Source: Pontederia crassipes (taxonomy: Eukaryota > Streptophyta > Magnoliopsida > Commelinales > Pontederiaceae). Taken from it: DNA of 64,000 nt. The notes below the pieces were generated by a model that worked only from the letters and a program-made list of their open reading frames with translations, did not search any database and was not told the origin of the DNA. Shown here piece by piece: positions 24,178-36,712 of this stretch. The stretch's first letter is position 1. Every line of letters begins with the position of its first letter. The DNA is taken from contig CM060198.1 in the NCBI GenBank assembly GCA_030549335.1, positions 60,881,953-60,945,952 on the forward strand, in the 5' to 3' direction. A program made the position numbers and the translations under genes.

Positions 24178-24468
24178 TGTTGGAAATGATGAATAATGAA
24201 AACATCGAAAGAAAGAGAAGATGAACATATTTAATGTGATAAAATTTTCTTGATCAATGTGAATAAGATAGAAATATCCACGGACAAAAAAGATCGTCGT
24301 CAAAAAAATTTCACTATGATTCAAAAAAAAGTACATCATATAAAATTTTAACTCTCATATATGAAGGTCTATACTGCGGGGCTCCACTTCCACCACGGAT
24401 CTTTATTTTTTTTTCTCATTTTTTTCTTTCATAATTTTAAATAATATATAATTCAAGGAATATCAACA
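24178..24468 (-). mobile_element. Solo LTR of the 12626-17299 Copia family
   Basis: It runs from TGTTGG to AACA over 291 bp and aligns along its length with the LTRs at 12626 and 16999. Flanking 5-mers are TTACA and TTATA, a near-perfect target repeat. It is more diverged than the paired LTRs, so it is an older insertion that probably lost its body by LTR recombination. It lies about 320 bp upstream of the WAK-3 start. Confidence 0.85.
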
Positions 24469-25600
24469 TTATATTTATATGAATATGAGATGAAATGAGA
24501 CGTTGACATGAGATGGACATATGCAACATGTTGATACGAGGCAAATAATTGATTCACCCTCATAATTTGAAGGACTTGATAATTGAGAAGTCCGCTCCAT
24601 ATATAGCGTCATGGATGACGGAAATATTGAAAACAAAATGCCCCTGAGCGACAGATATGTTGCGTGAATAACTTGGTCTATGACGTACTTTTCACGTAAC
24701 CATAAATTTGTAAAATATTTTATTATTATTATAACACCTAATTTTTTAAATAAATCAAATAAAAATTAGGAGATATGGATAATATTTAGGTGGTTAATTT
24801 AGAAAATAACTTTTGATTGAAGATAATTATTAGGGGGCTAAAATAATAGATAACGCAAGTGTTAGGGTTGAAAAAGATCTTTGCAATTTAATTTAAAAAA
24901 AATTTCTTTGGACTTCTAATTATAGTATGAATAGATTGAGTTTAAATGCATACCTTAAAGAATTAATTAAGAGTCTTAATTGAAATTAAGCTATATCTAA
25001 AACATATAAATATATTCTTAGAGGACATGTTCTTTTGCACCTTATTTCAGCACAAAACTCTTTCTTTCATTATCATTTTCGATTAAATATAGGCATAAGA
25101 GTGTTCAGTGGACGAACATCTCGCAATAGATTATGCCTGTCGAAAGACCATCAGAAATACTGAAGGAATTTACGTGTCATCGGTAATTAGTTAATTACCA
25201 AGTAATTTTTCTATCCGTCGAAAAATTTGTAGTTTTCGACGGCTATAATGAAATTTCCGACATTTTTTTCGTCGAAATTGACAAAATTCTTGTAGCGATC
25301 CGCTGTATCAAAGAACATCTCGGATGAGGTTCGCTTGCAATCCTCGGTGGTATGACGAGATAGTGATCAAAGAAAGTATATAGTTTATGCAGAAGCTAAG
25401 TCTCTATATTAATTACTTTCACCCATATATGTGCGACTCTTGTTCGCTACTTACAGCACGTATACTACGCTTAATTTATAAACAAAGTTGCATGGCTTCT
25501 TGCCTCGAAAATGAGGTCAAAAGTTTACGTTAGAGTCAAAAGTTGCGTTAGAATGGTCAACTTTGGAATAATTATGAAACTTTGGGTTCTGCAGCGTGTG
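24469..25600. repeat. Duplicated WAK upstream block, unit 3
   Basis: It matches 6930-7300, 12395-12625 plus 17300-17860, and 61280-62515. Shared text includes GAGTCTTAATTGAAATTAAG and, at the far end, GGAATAATTATGAAACTTTG. A CACTA-type insertion interrupts it at 25128-25297. No gene is seen. Confidence 0.65.
25128..25297. mobile_element. CACTA-type MITE remnant
   Basis: The segment is absent from the matching places near 17685 and 62212, where CGCAATCCACAAC or similar is continuous. It ends ATTCTTGTAGCG, a CACTA-type terminus, and contains TCGACGG and CCGTCG words. The left terminus is degraded. Confidence 0.6.
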
Positions 25601-25904
25601 CCCTGAGTTCTATGGAATGGAGCTCAGTCAAGATTGAGTGAAACTCAAAACTTGGGTTTGAAAGAGCTTAGCCGGATTATGATCGAGTTGGGTGGCCTGA
25701 ATTGTGAGAACACGTCTGACAGGTTCATATGTCGACAATCCGACGAATTGTGTTTAAACACTCGTGGACAATCAGGTTCTGTCACGCAAGGATTGTAGAG
25801 TTAACAAAGCACACACGGTCTACATTTTTTGGACCGCGAGCTAGCTATGTGGCGATTATATGAAACATGCTTTCGGGACATAAATTATATTAAATTATGA
25901 TAAT
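25601..25904. other. Spacer, nothing recognised
   Basis: This stretch is less AT-rich than its surroundings, but no open frame or repeat relation within the window was found. Confidence 0.35.
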
Positions 25905-26412
25905 TTTTAATATTATTTTTATAAATTTCTCTTAAACTATCATGACTTTTCATATTTAACCTTAAATTATGAACTTATTTTTTTAATCTTTAAACTATCG
26001 CGACTTTTCTACTTTAATTCTTCTGTCAACTTTTGTTGTATTTTTTGTTACATTTTTTTTTTCATTTATAAAAAAATAAATTATCCTTCGACACATAATA
26101 TATCAAATAATAAAGAAAAAAGGAAAATAAAATAAAATGTTTGACTAGCTGCGAAATCCAAGGTATTAATATTTTTTTCAAACATTTTTTTCTTTTTTTA
26201 TGTTTATTATTTGATGTATTTTGTACGAGGGATAATTTAATCTTTTCATAAATAAAAAAAGCAAATGTAACAAAAAATATAATAAAAGTGGACGGAATGA
26301 TTAAAGTAAAAAAGTCGTGATAGTTTAAGAATTAAAAAAAATAAATTCGTAGTTTAGGTTTATATGCGAAAAATTGCGATAGTTTAGAGAAAATTTATGA
26401 AAATAATCTTAA
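25905..26412. mobile_element. Long-TIR MITE (copy B)
   Basis: The arms of about 200 bp or more are inverted: CTTAAACTATCATGACTTTT at the left mirrors AAGTCGTGATAGTTTAAG at the right. It belongs to the same family as copies A, C, D and E. No coding sequence. Confidence 0.75.
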
Positions 26413-26915
26413 TTTTTTTGTTGTTATTTCTATGGCTCCTTCAACCAACGTCCTTTGTGCTGAATAGCAAATCTAATGAGATAAATCCAGTAAAGGAGAC
26501 CCTGTGTAGCTCTCCATCTAAAGTTTGAGGTGCAATTACTCTAGTTTCCTACAATGTGCTAATTAATCATCGGATAGCATGATGTGAGAAAACCTTAAGT
26601 GTCATTCATCCATCTCACATATATAGTCACAATATGCTAATTACAAAAGTCTTGGCTACTCCGGGAAGGGGCTCATAAAACTCCAATTGATAAACCAAAG
26701 AGAGGATTTTGCTTTCGCCTCCGGCATCACATAACATAATGGGAGTCGCTCATTGCCTCGCCTCCAGCCTCACTCACAATCTCATCTCCCATCATCGCTC
26801 ACCATCTCGCCTCCAGTTGTCACTTATCTTCTTGCGTGTTATTTAGTGTCTTGCCTCCAACTCTAGATGGTGATGGGAAGAAAGGAAAGTAGAGTAGACA
26901 GATGAAGAGACTAAT
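26413..26915. other. Spacer, nothing recognised
   Basis: No open frame or repeat is evident. It ends with CTAAT, the left target repeat of the next element. Confidence 0.35.
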
Positions 26916-28952
26916 TGTAACACTCGAGAAAAAAAGAAGATAAAAACTAATTAGAAGAAAAGATAAATAAGAAACAAAGTCTTAATCGGATCAAATCTTG
27001 AAGTCTCAATTGTTCTCAAATTCCTCTCCTATATATATGGGATCAAAACAAAGCATGCAGCCCCTTTATTTTCCCTAGAAGTCGGCCCTAAATTCTCCCT
27101 TATTTTTGTGCGCCTCTCTCGTCCTCCCCTCACGTGTGACGGTTGCCGCCAACAAGGGGTAGGAACGCTGACTACCGAGCACCAGGACCGAGGCAATGAC
27201 CAGGGAAGAAGAAGAAGAGAAAGAGGAACGACAACGTGAGGTTCCAATGGAAACTTCATAAGAACTAGAGTAGATTTATCGTAGAATCTTAATTTTAGAC
27301 TTTAAGCATATCCTAATTGATCCTTAATTATAGTATGATGTTGTATGATGATGCTTGATGTCGGTCATCGTCGAAAAAGATGACATGAATGCCTTCACAC
27401 GTCCGCACAGTTTTCTACGTAATGAAACTCCGCCCGGATTCATTGTAACCCGGCCCTGGCAGTTCCATACTCAGACCGAGTTCGACGGAACTTAGCTCGA
27501 GTCTGTCATTGTCAAGAGCTCCAAGCTCTACGACGAAGAAAAGTTCAGCCCCGGGTTGATGATGACCCGGCCCGGGCTCTTCCACGACAAAATCGCATTC
27601 GGCCGTGACTATTGTCGAGCAGTTGATCGGCCTATCGAAACGGTCGACTGGCCTATCGAAGCCCCGAACCCGGCCCGGGTATGATCAGGACCCGACCCGG
27701 GTTATATCACAGTTTCCTTAGCGATGCCCGATGAATTCAGCCTGGTTCCACCCGTTCTCGGCCTAAGTTCTGATGTTATTAAGTTGATTTTTATGATCTT
27801 TTGATCTTTGATTCATGTGATTAATTCTAATCTAAGTATGATGATGATTATTCCAAATATGCCTATGATTTGCTCTACATGATCCTATCTTGTAATCTTT
27901 ATTTAAGTCTTAATAAAGATTAATTAAAGTTGCAAGATAAAAAATGAAAATCGTTAAATGGAGAGCTCTTATTATGATGGATTAGTGATGATTAAATATG
28001 AACTGACTCCGGTCAGTTAGGAACTGACTCCGGTCAGTTATGAACTGACTCCGGTCAGTTATGCGCTGGCTTTGCTAATTGTGATGATGATGATGGATGG
28101 GTTGAAGCAGATCTTTCCGTGGGTTGAAATATACTCCACTATAAGTTGAAGATAAATAATAAAATGATGAAAAAGATGAAGAACATTAATAATGAAATCT
28201 CTTTATTATGATTATTGGCTCTTGCCACTCATATGATAATCTTTTCGTGATCTCCTAATTTATTATTAATATGTTTTAACAAAGATGATTCAATTTATAA
28301 TTATCTATGTTCGTAAAATAATTTCTCATGATTATTTTTATGATGATGACCTCATGAACGACGCTTACCATTTTGTGATGATTTATTTTGATATTTGATT
28401 TTATGATTTCAATATGGTCTTACTGATCTCCTATTCATATGTCATGTTATAGGATTTATTTTACTCATACCATGATGATGTCCTTGTGATTCTTGTCTAG
28501 TATCATGATCTTATGATTATTTTTATTTTACTTTTATACTGAGTTACAAAACTCATAGGGATGTCTCTTCCATGCATATTCTTAAATGCATGACTATGTT
28601 AGATTGATGAAGGTGGTCAACGATGCTAGATCGAGCTCGTGATGGCAGCATATAGATGTCCTGAGTTTTTTCATTTATGTTTTAATTCTTTTGTCTTATT
28701 ATCAAGATGATGTATTAGATGAGTTTTTCTCATGACTCATAAGATGATTCCTTTATTAGGTTCTGCATATTTCATGATGATGTTATTCATATATTATCAC
28801 TTATTTATGATGTCTCTTTCGCATATGCTGTTGTTCTTAATTGATCAGTCAAATTCTTCTTTTTGGTCAATATGATGTACACGTAAGGAAGAATCGTAGC
28901 ATCCTTAAAGTATATTCTGTCACGTGGGGAGGTGCAATTTGGTGGCGTTACA
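26916..28952 (+). mobile_element. Solo LTR, about 2.0 kb, probable Gypsy-type
   Basis: It starts TGTAACACTCG, ends GGCGTTACA and is flanked by a perfect 5-bp repeat CTAAT (26911-26915 and 28953-28957). No internal coding region or second LTR is present. Related solo LTRs lie at 42642-44539 and 47853-50278. It contains a triple 20-bp repeat at about 28002-28065. The Gypsy label rests on LTR size and the TGTAAC/GTTACA ends and is inference. The perfect target repeat points to a fairly young insertion. Confidence 0.8.
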
Positions 28953-28965
28953 CTAATAAAAGCAC

Positions 28966-28972
28966 ACACATA

Positions 28973-29038
<66 letters not shown>

Positions 29039-29042
29039 TAAA
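28966..29042. repeat. (TA)n microsatellite
   Basis: About 70 bp of TA dinucleotides with few interruptions, just outside the solo LTR. Confidence 0.9.
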
Positions 29043-29114
29043 GGCTCTACATTGTATCCACCGGCTCTAATCAATAGTTATAAATTACGCCTTAAAATGG
29101 GCGCTCTTGTTTTA

Positions 29115-29607
29115 AGGGTTATTTACATAAACCTCTCCTAAATTATCATGATTTTTCACATCTACTTTTAACTATGAACTTATTTTTTTGGATCCCTAAA
29201 CTATCGCAACTTTTTCACTTTAGTCATTCCGTCCACTTCTATTACGTTTTGCGTTATTTTTACTTTTTTTCATTTATGAAAAGACTAAATTACCACTCCT
29301 TTAAAAAAATGAAATAACAAATATAAAAAATAAAAAAAATAGTTGGAAAAGTTAAAGTGGTAAATAAAAAATTGTCTTTTATGAAAAAGACTAAATTATT
29401 ATTCCCTATTTTTTTTCTTTTTAATTTATTATTTGATGTGTTATGGAGGGAGGAGTAATTTAGTCTTTTTATAAATGAAAAAAAAATCAAAAGTAACGAA
29501 AAATATAATAGAAGTAGACGGAAGGACTAAAGTGAAAAAATCGTAATAGTTTGGGATTAGATGCGAAAAATCGTGATAATTTAGAGGATGTTTACGAAAA
29601 TAATCCT
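29115..29607. mobile_element. Long-TIR MITE (copy C)
   Basis: The start AGGGTTATTTACATAAAC is the inverted counterpart of the end GTTTACGAAAATAATCCT. It is a 493-bp member of the A to E family, with no coding sequence. Confidence 0.8.
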
Positions 29608-30275
29608 ATTTTCAATAGTAAACTTATAGCACTTTATTTTTAAATCTTTGCTATTTTTTAGTATTTGAGACGTAGGTTTGAGCAGGGCAACAATCTCAGT
29701 ATCAATATAATTGCACACATCATTCGTTCAACATGAGTGTGTGCATCTACAGTCCTCTAATGAGATATGTCGTAACATATATGATTTACGAGAAAAGAAA
29801 GTTGAAATCAATAAATACTACCAAGAAAATCATGAAAATGTTTCGTCCAAAAAATTATTAGCTATCGTTACTAAAAAAATTTTCCCGTTAGTTTAGATTC
29901 AGATGTTAAATAAGTGACAAAGTTCTCCTGGTAATTTGATGTTGTCGTAAATCCGCTATAAAAACTCCATTTAACAAATACTAATAATTAGTTTTTCTTC
30001 GAACATATATATTTTTTTTTTGCTATCAAATTTAATTAAGTGATGTAATGAAACTGAAATTTCAAAAAACAAAAAGCTCTCCCTTATTTACAATTACAAA
30101 TCTCTATTACAACTTAAAATATTTTTTTAAAGGAATAAAAAATATGATAAATTATTTGGATTACAATTGGCAAAACAAGATGAATCTTAAATCTCAACGA
30201 ACAAAAAAGAATCTCTTACTTACAGTTGCAAATCTTAAACTACGACAATACGAAGTAGCGTGTATATATATATGA
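29608..30275. other. AT-rich 3' flank of WAK-4, no gene
   Basis: Two blocks near 30057-30110 and 30181-30240 are diverged copies of one another (CTCTCCCTTATTTACA against CTCTTACTTACAG). No coding signal is seen. Confidence 0.4.
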
Positions 30276-32750
30276 TCATCTTCCTCCAATATCAATGTTC
30301 AGCAGCAACCTGCCATCCAAACTCTGATTCACACTCATCTCTCCTGCGTCGTACCTTGTAGACGTCCCGCGCATGCTCTCGATCTCACCTCGTCCATTTG
30401 GCCTCCATGGCTTCTCCTTCTGCCTCATTAAATCTTGCAACCTCTCTGCAACTTCCCTCATGGACGGCCTCTCGTCTCCCCATACGCTCAAGCAGTGGTG
30501 TGCAAGCTCTGCAACTTCTCTCAGCATCTCCATCCCACCTTCCTTCAGTACATGCTCGTCTAGAATTTCCTCCAGCTTGTTCAATTTCAGCGCCACAAGG
30601 AAGCTTGACACGAGACTTTTCTTCTCCACCGAGCCCTCCGAGTAGATCGGAGCCTTGCCGGTGATGAGCTCCAGCAGCACGACGCCGAAGCTGTACAGGT
30701 CGCTCTTGGCGGTCAGTTGGTGGTTGCGCAGGCATTCAGGGTCCAAGTAGCCGAGGGTTCCCTGCACGAACTTCACAAATCCTGATTCATCCATGGGCAC
30801 CAGTTGCGATGCTCCGAAGTCGGACACTTTGGCCCTGCCCTTTTCGTCCAGAAGTATGTTGAGCGACTTCACGTCGCCGTGAACGATGGACCTCGTGACC
30901 GACGAGTGCAAGTACGCGAGCGCTTCGGCGGATTCCCACGCGACCTTTATGCGCGCCGACAGGGGCATCGGCGCACTGTGGTCCTCGTTGTGGATCGCGT
31001 CATAGAATGTGCCGTTGGGCACGAACTCGTAGACCAGCATGGGGATGTCGAGCTCGAGGCAGCAGCCCAAGAGCCTGACCACGTTCCTGTGATTGATCTG
31101 AGAGAGAACGATGATCTCGTTCACGAACTCTTCCTTCTGGTTCTCGTCGACCACCTTCGACCTCTTTATGGCCACCTCTCTGCCGTCGTCCAGAATTCCC
31201 TTGTAAACCATGCCATTGGCGCCGGATCCAATAACTCTGTCGTTGTCGAAGTTGTTCGTCGCCCTCTCCAAATCCTCTTCGCTAAATATCGTGATGGTCT
31301 CCATCCGTCTGGACCTCATCTCTTCGTACAGCTTCAGCCCTCCGTTGCGGTCGAAGAACATCTCCTTCTCTCGCTTGTGCTTTCGCTTTTGAAATGTCAT
31401 GAGTACGAAGCTCCCGATGGCGACCAGAATCGCGATACTTGCACTAATAACTGTACAATCACATGGTGGCAATGTTTTTGCGTAAGGTTTCTGATTCTGA
31501 TCTCAAGTTATAAAATCAAGACGACGCAAATTAATTGGTGAAAATAATGTCCTAAGCTTATAATTAAGGAAATTTACTTACTTATAGCCAGTTTTGCAGA
31601 TAATGGAAAACTTTGATGGTGATGGTGCATGATGCAGCTTCCCTTCGTTTCTCCGGGCACGCCATCCGGACATGTGCACTCATAACTTCCGCGGTTGTTT
31701 GTGCAATCTCCGTCGCAGCGGTACATCTTTGGATCTTTGCACTCATCAATATCTGTCACAGTCGCCAAGAGAAAGGTTCTGATCAGAACATGCATGTATA
31801 CATCAAGACCAGTTCATGATGCTCATTAAATTACGATCGAGCTAATTAAGTGACGATGGAAAGAGAGAGGTCATGAAGTTGATACCCTGGCATCCATCCT
31901 CGAGATATGGGTTGCCATCGTAGCCTTCCTGGCACTTGCAGAGGTATCCAGGGCCGTTCTCCGATTTGGAGTGGTTGCTGTGCTCGCTGCGGCAGGCGGC
32001 GCCCAGTGAGGAGTTGTCCCGAATCGCCCAGTCGATCACCACGCGAACCTTTTCCACAGTGTCGGCGGTGAAGTTGCTGTTCAGCAGTTCATCTTTGGTG
32101 AAGTTGTGCGCGACCTTTTCGGTGATGAAAGCGTAGCTGCAGGGGTTGAAATCCAGCACGGCGGAGTGGTTGTAGTTGCCGTCGAAGCTGACGTTGTAGT
32201 AGGTGAGGCCCTCCGGGATGGAGGTCTGGCAGCAGCCCATCCCGTCGCACGCCCCTTCCACGACGCTGTCCCGGTCATTGCAGATGGACACGCATCCGCT
32301 CTCGTAGGAATCGGTCTTGGCGTTCTTGCCCTTGATGTACGCGAGCGTCGCGCAGCCCACGGCGGCAAACTTGTTAAGGGTCCTGGAGAAACGGTATGGC
32401 TCGCCGAGGGTAGCCGCCGGATTGTACTCGCTCAGAACGCCGGTCTCGTTGTAGCATTTGAAGGCCATGGGCAGCTGCACCCGCAGCTGGCCGTCCGGAA
32501 AAGAGATGTTGGTGATCTCGATTTTGCTTGTGCCCATGAAGGCCCTCGGGGTGCCGCCGTCCGTGCTGTTGCAGGCGACCTCGAGGCCCGGCCTGGAGCA
32601 GTTTGCTCCGATCCCGAAAGGGTAGGGGATGTCCAAGCCCCCGCACCGTTCTTGGCAGCCCGGCAGCGCCGCGCTCTGTGCCGTCGTCACAAGGTGCAGA
32701 AGCAATTGACCGAATAGCAACGTCCGCAAGATCACCTTAGAAATCACCAT
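30276..32750 (-). CDS. WAK-4: wall-associated receptor kinase, intact and more diverged
   Basis: Exons 31886-32750, 31582-31752 and 30276-31450 give 737 codons; introns are 133 and 131 bp, both phase 1. The product has a signal peptide (MVISKVILRTLLFGQLLLHL), GUB_WAK (LPGCQERCGGLDIPYPFGIG), one EGF_CA module (DIDECKDPKMYRC, with a His run near its end), a membrane span, and a kinase with glycine loop GSGANGMVYKG, VAIK, HGDVKSLN and DFG. The start at 32750 matches the paralogues; an in-frame ATG at 32882 is rejected because it lies upstream of the TATA-like sequence (32811-32822). It lacks the multi-kilobase upstream block of WAK-1 to WAK-3 and its exons are more GC-rich, so it is an older or separately duplicated copy. 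Confidence 0.92.
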
Positions 32751-32804
32751 TTTTAGTTCTTTCTGTTGCTCTCTCTCTCTGCAATCATGCAGCTTTATTT
32801 TCAT

Positions 32805-32830
32805 GTATCTGCATATATATAGAACCTCCA
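32805..32830 (-). promoter_or_regulatory. TATA-like box of WAK-4
   Basis: CTATATATATGC on the minus strand lies about 60-70 bp before the chosen start. A CT tract (32769-32780) lies between box and start. Confidence 0.45.
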
Positions 32831-32934
32831 AGTAGCGTGTTGACATGTGTCTGACATCAGGCGTGGATTCCTCGTACTGCAAGCCGTGTCATCTATCGGC
32901 GATATGAGTTCTTGGGGTTTGTTCTAATGATCAC

Positions 32935-33755
32935 TGATATAAAAATAGGACCGGAGTCATGATTGAATCAGTTTGATCGGTTCAAATGGATTTTATTAAA
33001 TTAATATTATTTATAATAACTTTGCATATATATACGTAATCAATATTATATAATGCATAAAAAGATAGTTCTAACTTATAATTCATAATAGAATATAATA
33101 AATAAATTTTAATATTCATAAAAAATAGTTTGAATTATTATTGATATGTTATAATAATTCTTTTATTTATGGTTCAATAGTATTTTTATTTTGACATATA
33201 TCACTCTCATTTTTTTTTCTTTACTTCCAGTTTAATAATTTTATTTTTCTATTTCCACTAATTCCTCCCTCCCTATCAATTTCCATATTAATCTTCTTTT
33301 TATAATACACAGATATTTAAAAAAATATATTCATGTAAAAGACTTTAAGTCATTAATTTTATTACTATTTTCTCTCCCCTACCCATAAAAAAGGAAATAA
33401 TATTAATTTTCATTTTAAAAATTATTATTATTTCTTTTTTTACTTCCATGAATTTCTCTCTCCAATTAATTTTTCACATTTATTTCTATTTTTATTTATA
33501 CCAATTCTCAATTCAAATACTTTCTCATTTGTTACATTCTTTTCTAATTTTTATTTCCTATTTCAAGTTTTATTTTCTAATTTTCTTTCACTTAAAATAC
33601 TAAATCAAATTTTGCTCACATTGGTTTTTACCGATTGAACTAGTTTTTGTCCGATTGAACTTTATTTTCGGTTTTACAATAATCCGGACTGGACCCACTG
33701 TCTGATTGAACCGGTCGGTCCAATTCGATTTTAGTAATCTTGCTAATGATTTGTT
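32935..33755. mobile_element. MITE-like element with CGGTT/AACCGG ends
   Basis: The left end has GGACCGGAGTC and GATCGGTTC; the right end has CGGACTGGACCCAC and GAACCGGTCGGTCC, partly inverted to each other around a very AT-rich core. It resembles 20172-20808. Ends and target repeat are not fixed. Confidence 0.4.
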
Positions 33756-36211
33756 CATGCGTTTAACTCGTGCGGGTAATCTCCAATTCCTTGATATCTT
33801 TTTGGTCATCTGATCGATTGGTCGTGACTCGTGCGGGGGAGTGAAAATTGAACATTGAACGTGTTGACTGGTCCATGTTATAATTTTTCACGTGATTGGT
33901 TGGTTGTATGATGATGTTGTTTATTATATTATAATAACTTTCTAGGCCTTTTGAACAGATACGATTTCAACCCCGTGCGGCCAAACAAATAAAAATAATG
34001 AGAAGAAAACAAGATGTAGAATTAAAATTAGGAAATAATGTCTCGTTTGGCGTGAAAATTGGAAAAGATATTTTTTTTTCTAATACTAGTTATGATCTAT
34101 ATCTTAATGACATAATATATTTTTTTTTAAAAATAATTATTTTAATTTTGAAATTAATTTTTAAAAGTAGTCAAGATTGGATGGAACAAAAAGTATAATT
34201 AAAAATTAATGAATATCAGTCATAACTCATATAGAATTTGAATATTGGAAAAGTTTGAAAAGTCCACGGGACGGCGGCAATATTAAAGTTGAAGTTATGA
34301 AGCCAAATTAAAATAAAATAAAATAAATCTGTCACTACATATTTTTTTCTGGGTAAACGAAAGTATGCTTTTTGAACGTCAGACAAAAAAGGTCACTAAA
34401 CAATCAAACTAAAACAAATGAGTATTTGATATTTTGGGAAGTTGTGGTTTATTATTCTTTCGGTAAAATACACGTTTTTTTAGCAAATTCTTTAAAATAC
34501 TTTTGTTGGCGCATTACTTATACAAAACACATTGCTTATTCTAAGGAGGTTTATGAATTTCGTATAAAGAAAGTAAAAATTAAAAATAAAAGGACAAATG
34601 AAATTCAAAGTCGAGTGCGCATTACGTCAATTCTTTGTTTTCCGCTTTTTTTTTATGACATAAAGAGATTCATGTGCTTAATGCAAGAAAAATATAAATT
34701 AAAAATTAAAAAAATATATGCTACAATAATAAAATTCGAATTAGCCGCTCTTTTAATACGACAAAATACTACATTATTTTTCGATAAACCAGCACCTCAT
34801 ATAAAAATGTTTGCTCAAAGTTGTGACAGAGCACGATTTCATATTTGTAACAGAGCCAATCAATTTCTTAAGTGGGTTTCACTACTAGAACAAAAATTTG
34901 TGTTCGAATGATAAAATAATTTTTATTTATTGATGGTATAAAAATATTATTTCAAAATTATAGCTATAATCTACAATAAAATAAAATGTATATTTAAAAG
35001 AAAAAAAATACTCTTACAATTGATTTGTACGAAGTTTCTTGTTTTTGAAATATTTTTTCAATGATATGATTAACTATAATGACATGATTAACTCTAAAAT
35101 GTTTACATTAAATTAAAATTAGTCTAATAAATTTAATAATTAAACATAATATAAAACGTAAATATATTAGAATTCTTTAATTAATATTTTTGTATGCTCA
35201 AATAAATAATGCATAATAAGCTAATAACATAAAAAATTAATTATTCGAAAATAAATAAAATAATTGCATAACGTACATTTATTATACACTGCACAATCAT
35301 ATGAAAAATAATGAAATTTAAATATCTTGCAAGTAGAAATGAATTAGGATATTAAAAGACAAAATGATGATTACAATTTTTATTTGAGTCTGATAAAAAT
35401 AAAATATAATTAAAAATAGAAAAAATGGATAAAAAATATTAATATAAATTTTTTTGTACCTGATACTTGAAAGCAAAAGCCAAGAAGTAATAATTTTTTT
35501 CCTATGTTGGGAGGACATTATATATGAAGTGTAAGGCAAATTACAACTCAAAAAAAGTTTTGATAAACCAATGCCAATCGGCCGCGACCTATAGAGACTC
35601 ATCCAAACATTGGGCCACGATGACATGTTCCCGGATTTGTCAATCTTCACTACTATATTAATGTTAGTTTTCATTTTAAGGCAGGAAAGGGAGAATTTTT
35701 TTTTTTCATTTTATCTTCTCCTTTTATAAATCCCTTAGTAGCAAAATAAAATTGAATAGAATAAAGTGATTGTAATATCGTATTTTTAAAAAAATAAATA
35801 TTATCTTATTCTACATCATATTTAATTGATGGAGAATAAAATATAAAAATATAATATTTCATGACTAAAATATTTTATTATAAGTATGATTTTTATTATT
35901 ATATTAGCAATAAAAATATTAATATAATAATGTATGGGTAAAATTTTAGAAAAGACGATTAAAAAGTCTAGGAATGGAGATATTTTGGTATTTTTTAAGA
36001 ACAGTCATATTCTAATTTTAAGGAATAAAATATGTGATTTCACGTGTTTTGAAATGATTTTTTATTTTTTGATATTTGATCAAATTATTTTAATTCTAAC
36101 TCGCGTTTGATCATATTTTAAAAATATAATGATATTCCACGATTTATTTCGCAACCAAAGTAGTATTTGACCAATGCTAGGTCCTGAACATATATGGAAC
36201 CAACAATCATA
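33756..36211. other. AT-rich spacer with one long open frame
   Basis: Apart from the frame at 34372-34911 (listed separately), nothing here is recognised. A short open frame at 35318-35674 on the minus strand is unlike any family I know and is probably chance. Confidence 0.4.
34372..34911 (+). other. Unexplained open frame of about 180 codons
   Basis: A stretch of about 180 codons has no stop in DNA rich enough in A and T that stops should be frequent. There is no ATG near its start (the first codon is TTG; the first in-frame ATG is about 100 codons in). The translation is basic and Lys-rich (FRIKKVKIKNKRTNEIQSRV) with an ending FLKWVSLLEQKFVFE. I do not recognise a family. It could be a decayed element or an exon of an unannotated gene; no splice partner was identified. 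Confidence 0.2.
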
Positions 36212-36712
36212 ACGTATTTTTATAAACCTCTCTTAAACTATCATAATTTTTCGCATCTAACTCCAAACTACGAACTTATTTTTTTATCTTAAACTTTCAT
36301 GATTTTTTCACTTTAATCCTTCCGTCTACTTTTGTTAAGTTTTTTATTACTTTTGATTTTTTTCATTTATGAAAAGACTAAATTATCTCTCCCTCCATAG
36401 CATATCAATAAATATAAAAAGGAAAAATTCAGGAGGAAGGTAATTTGGTCTTTTTCATGAATGACAAAATTTTTTTAATCCTTCCAATCATTTTTTTATT
36501 GTTTATATTTGTTATTTCATATTTTTCGAGAAGGAGGGGTAGTTTAGTGTTTTCATAATGAAAAAAGTAAAATTAACAGAAGACGTAACATAAGTGATGG
36601 AAGGATTAAAGTGAAAAAGGCACGATAGTTTAAGAATAAAAAAAATAAGTTCGTAGTTTGAAATTAAATATAAAAAATCGTAATAATTTAAAGGAGATTT
36701 ATGAAAATAGAC
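36212..36712. mobile_element. Long-TIR MITE (copy D)
   Basis: TATAAACCTCTCTTAAACTA at the left mirrors text near 36680-36705 at the right. It is the same family as copies A, B, C and E, about 500 bp, without coding sequence. Confidence 0.75.

Noticed and set aside
26916-28952. CACTA or MITE identity for the 2-kb TGTAAC element
   Set aside because: The 5-bp target repeat and TG...CA ends fit an LTR; CACTA gives 3-bp repeats and other ends.
28805-29141. Open frames across the TA microsatellite
   Set aside because: The translations are Tyr-Ile repeats from (TA)n.
30804-31541. Plus-strand open frame of 245 codons
   Set aside because: It is antisense to the WAK-4 kinase exon and shows no family resemblance.
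32106-32717. Plus-strand open frame of 203 codons
   Set aside because: It is antisense to WAK-4 exon 1, a GC-rich exon with few chance stops.
32882-32882. Alternative upstream start codon for WAK-4
   Set aside because: It lies upstream of the TATA-like box and would add 44 residues before a good signal peptide; paralogues start at the MVISK position.
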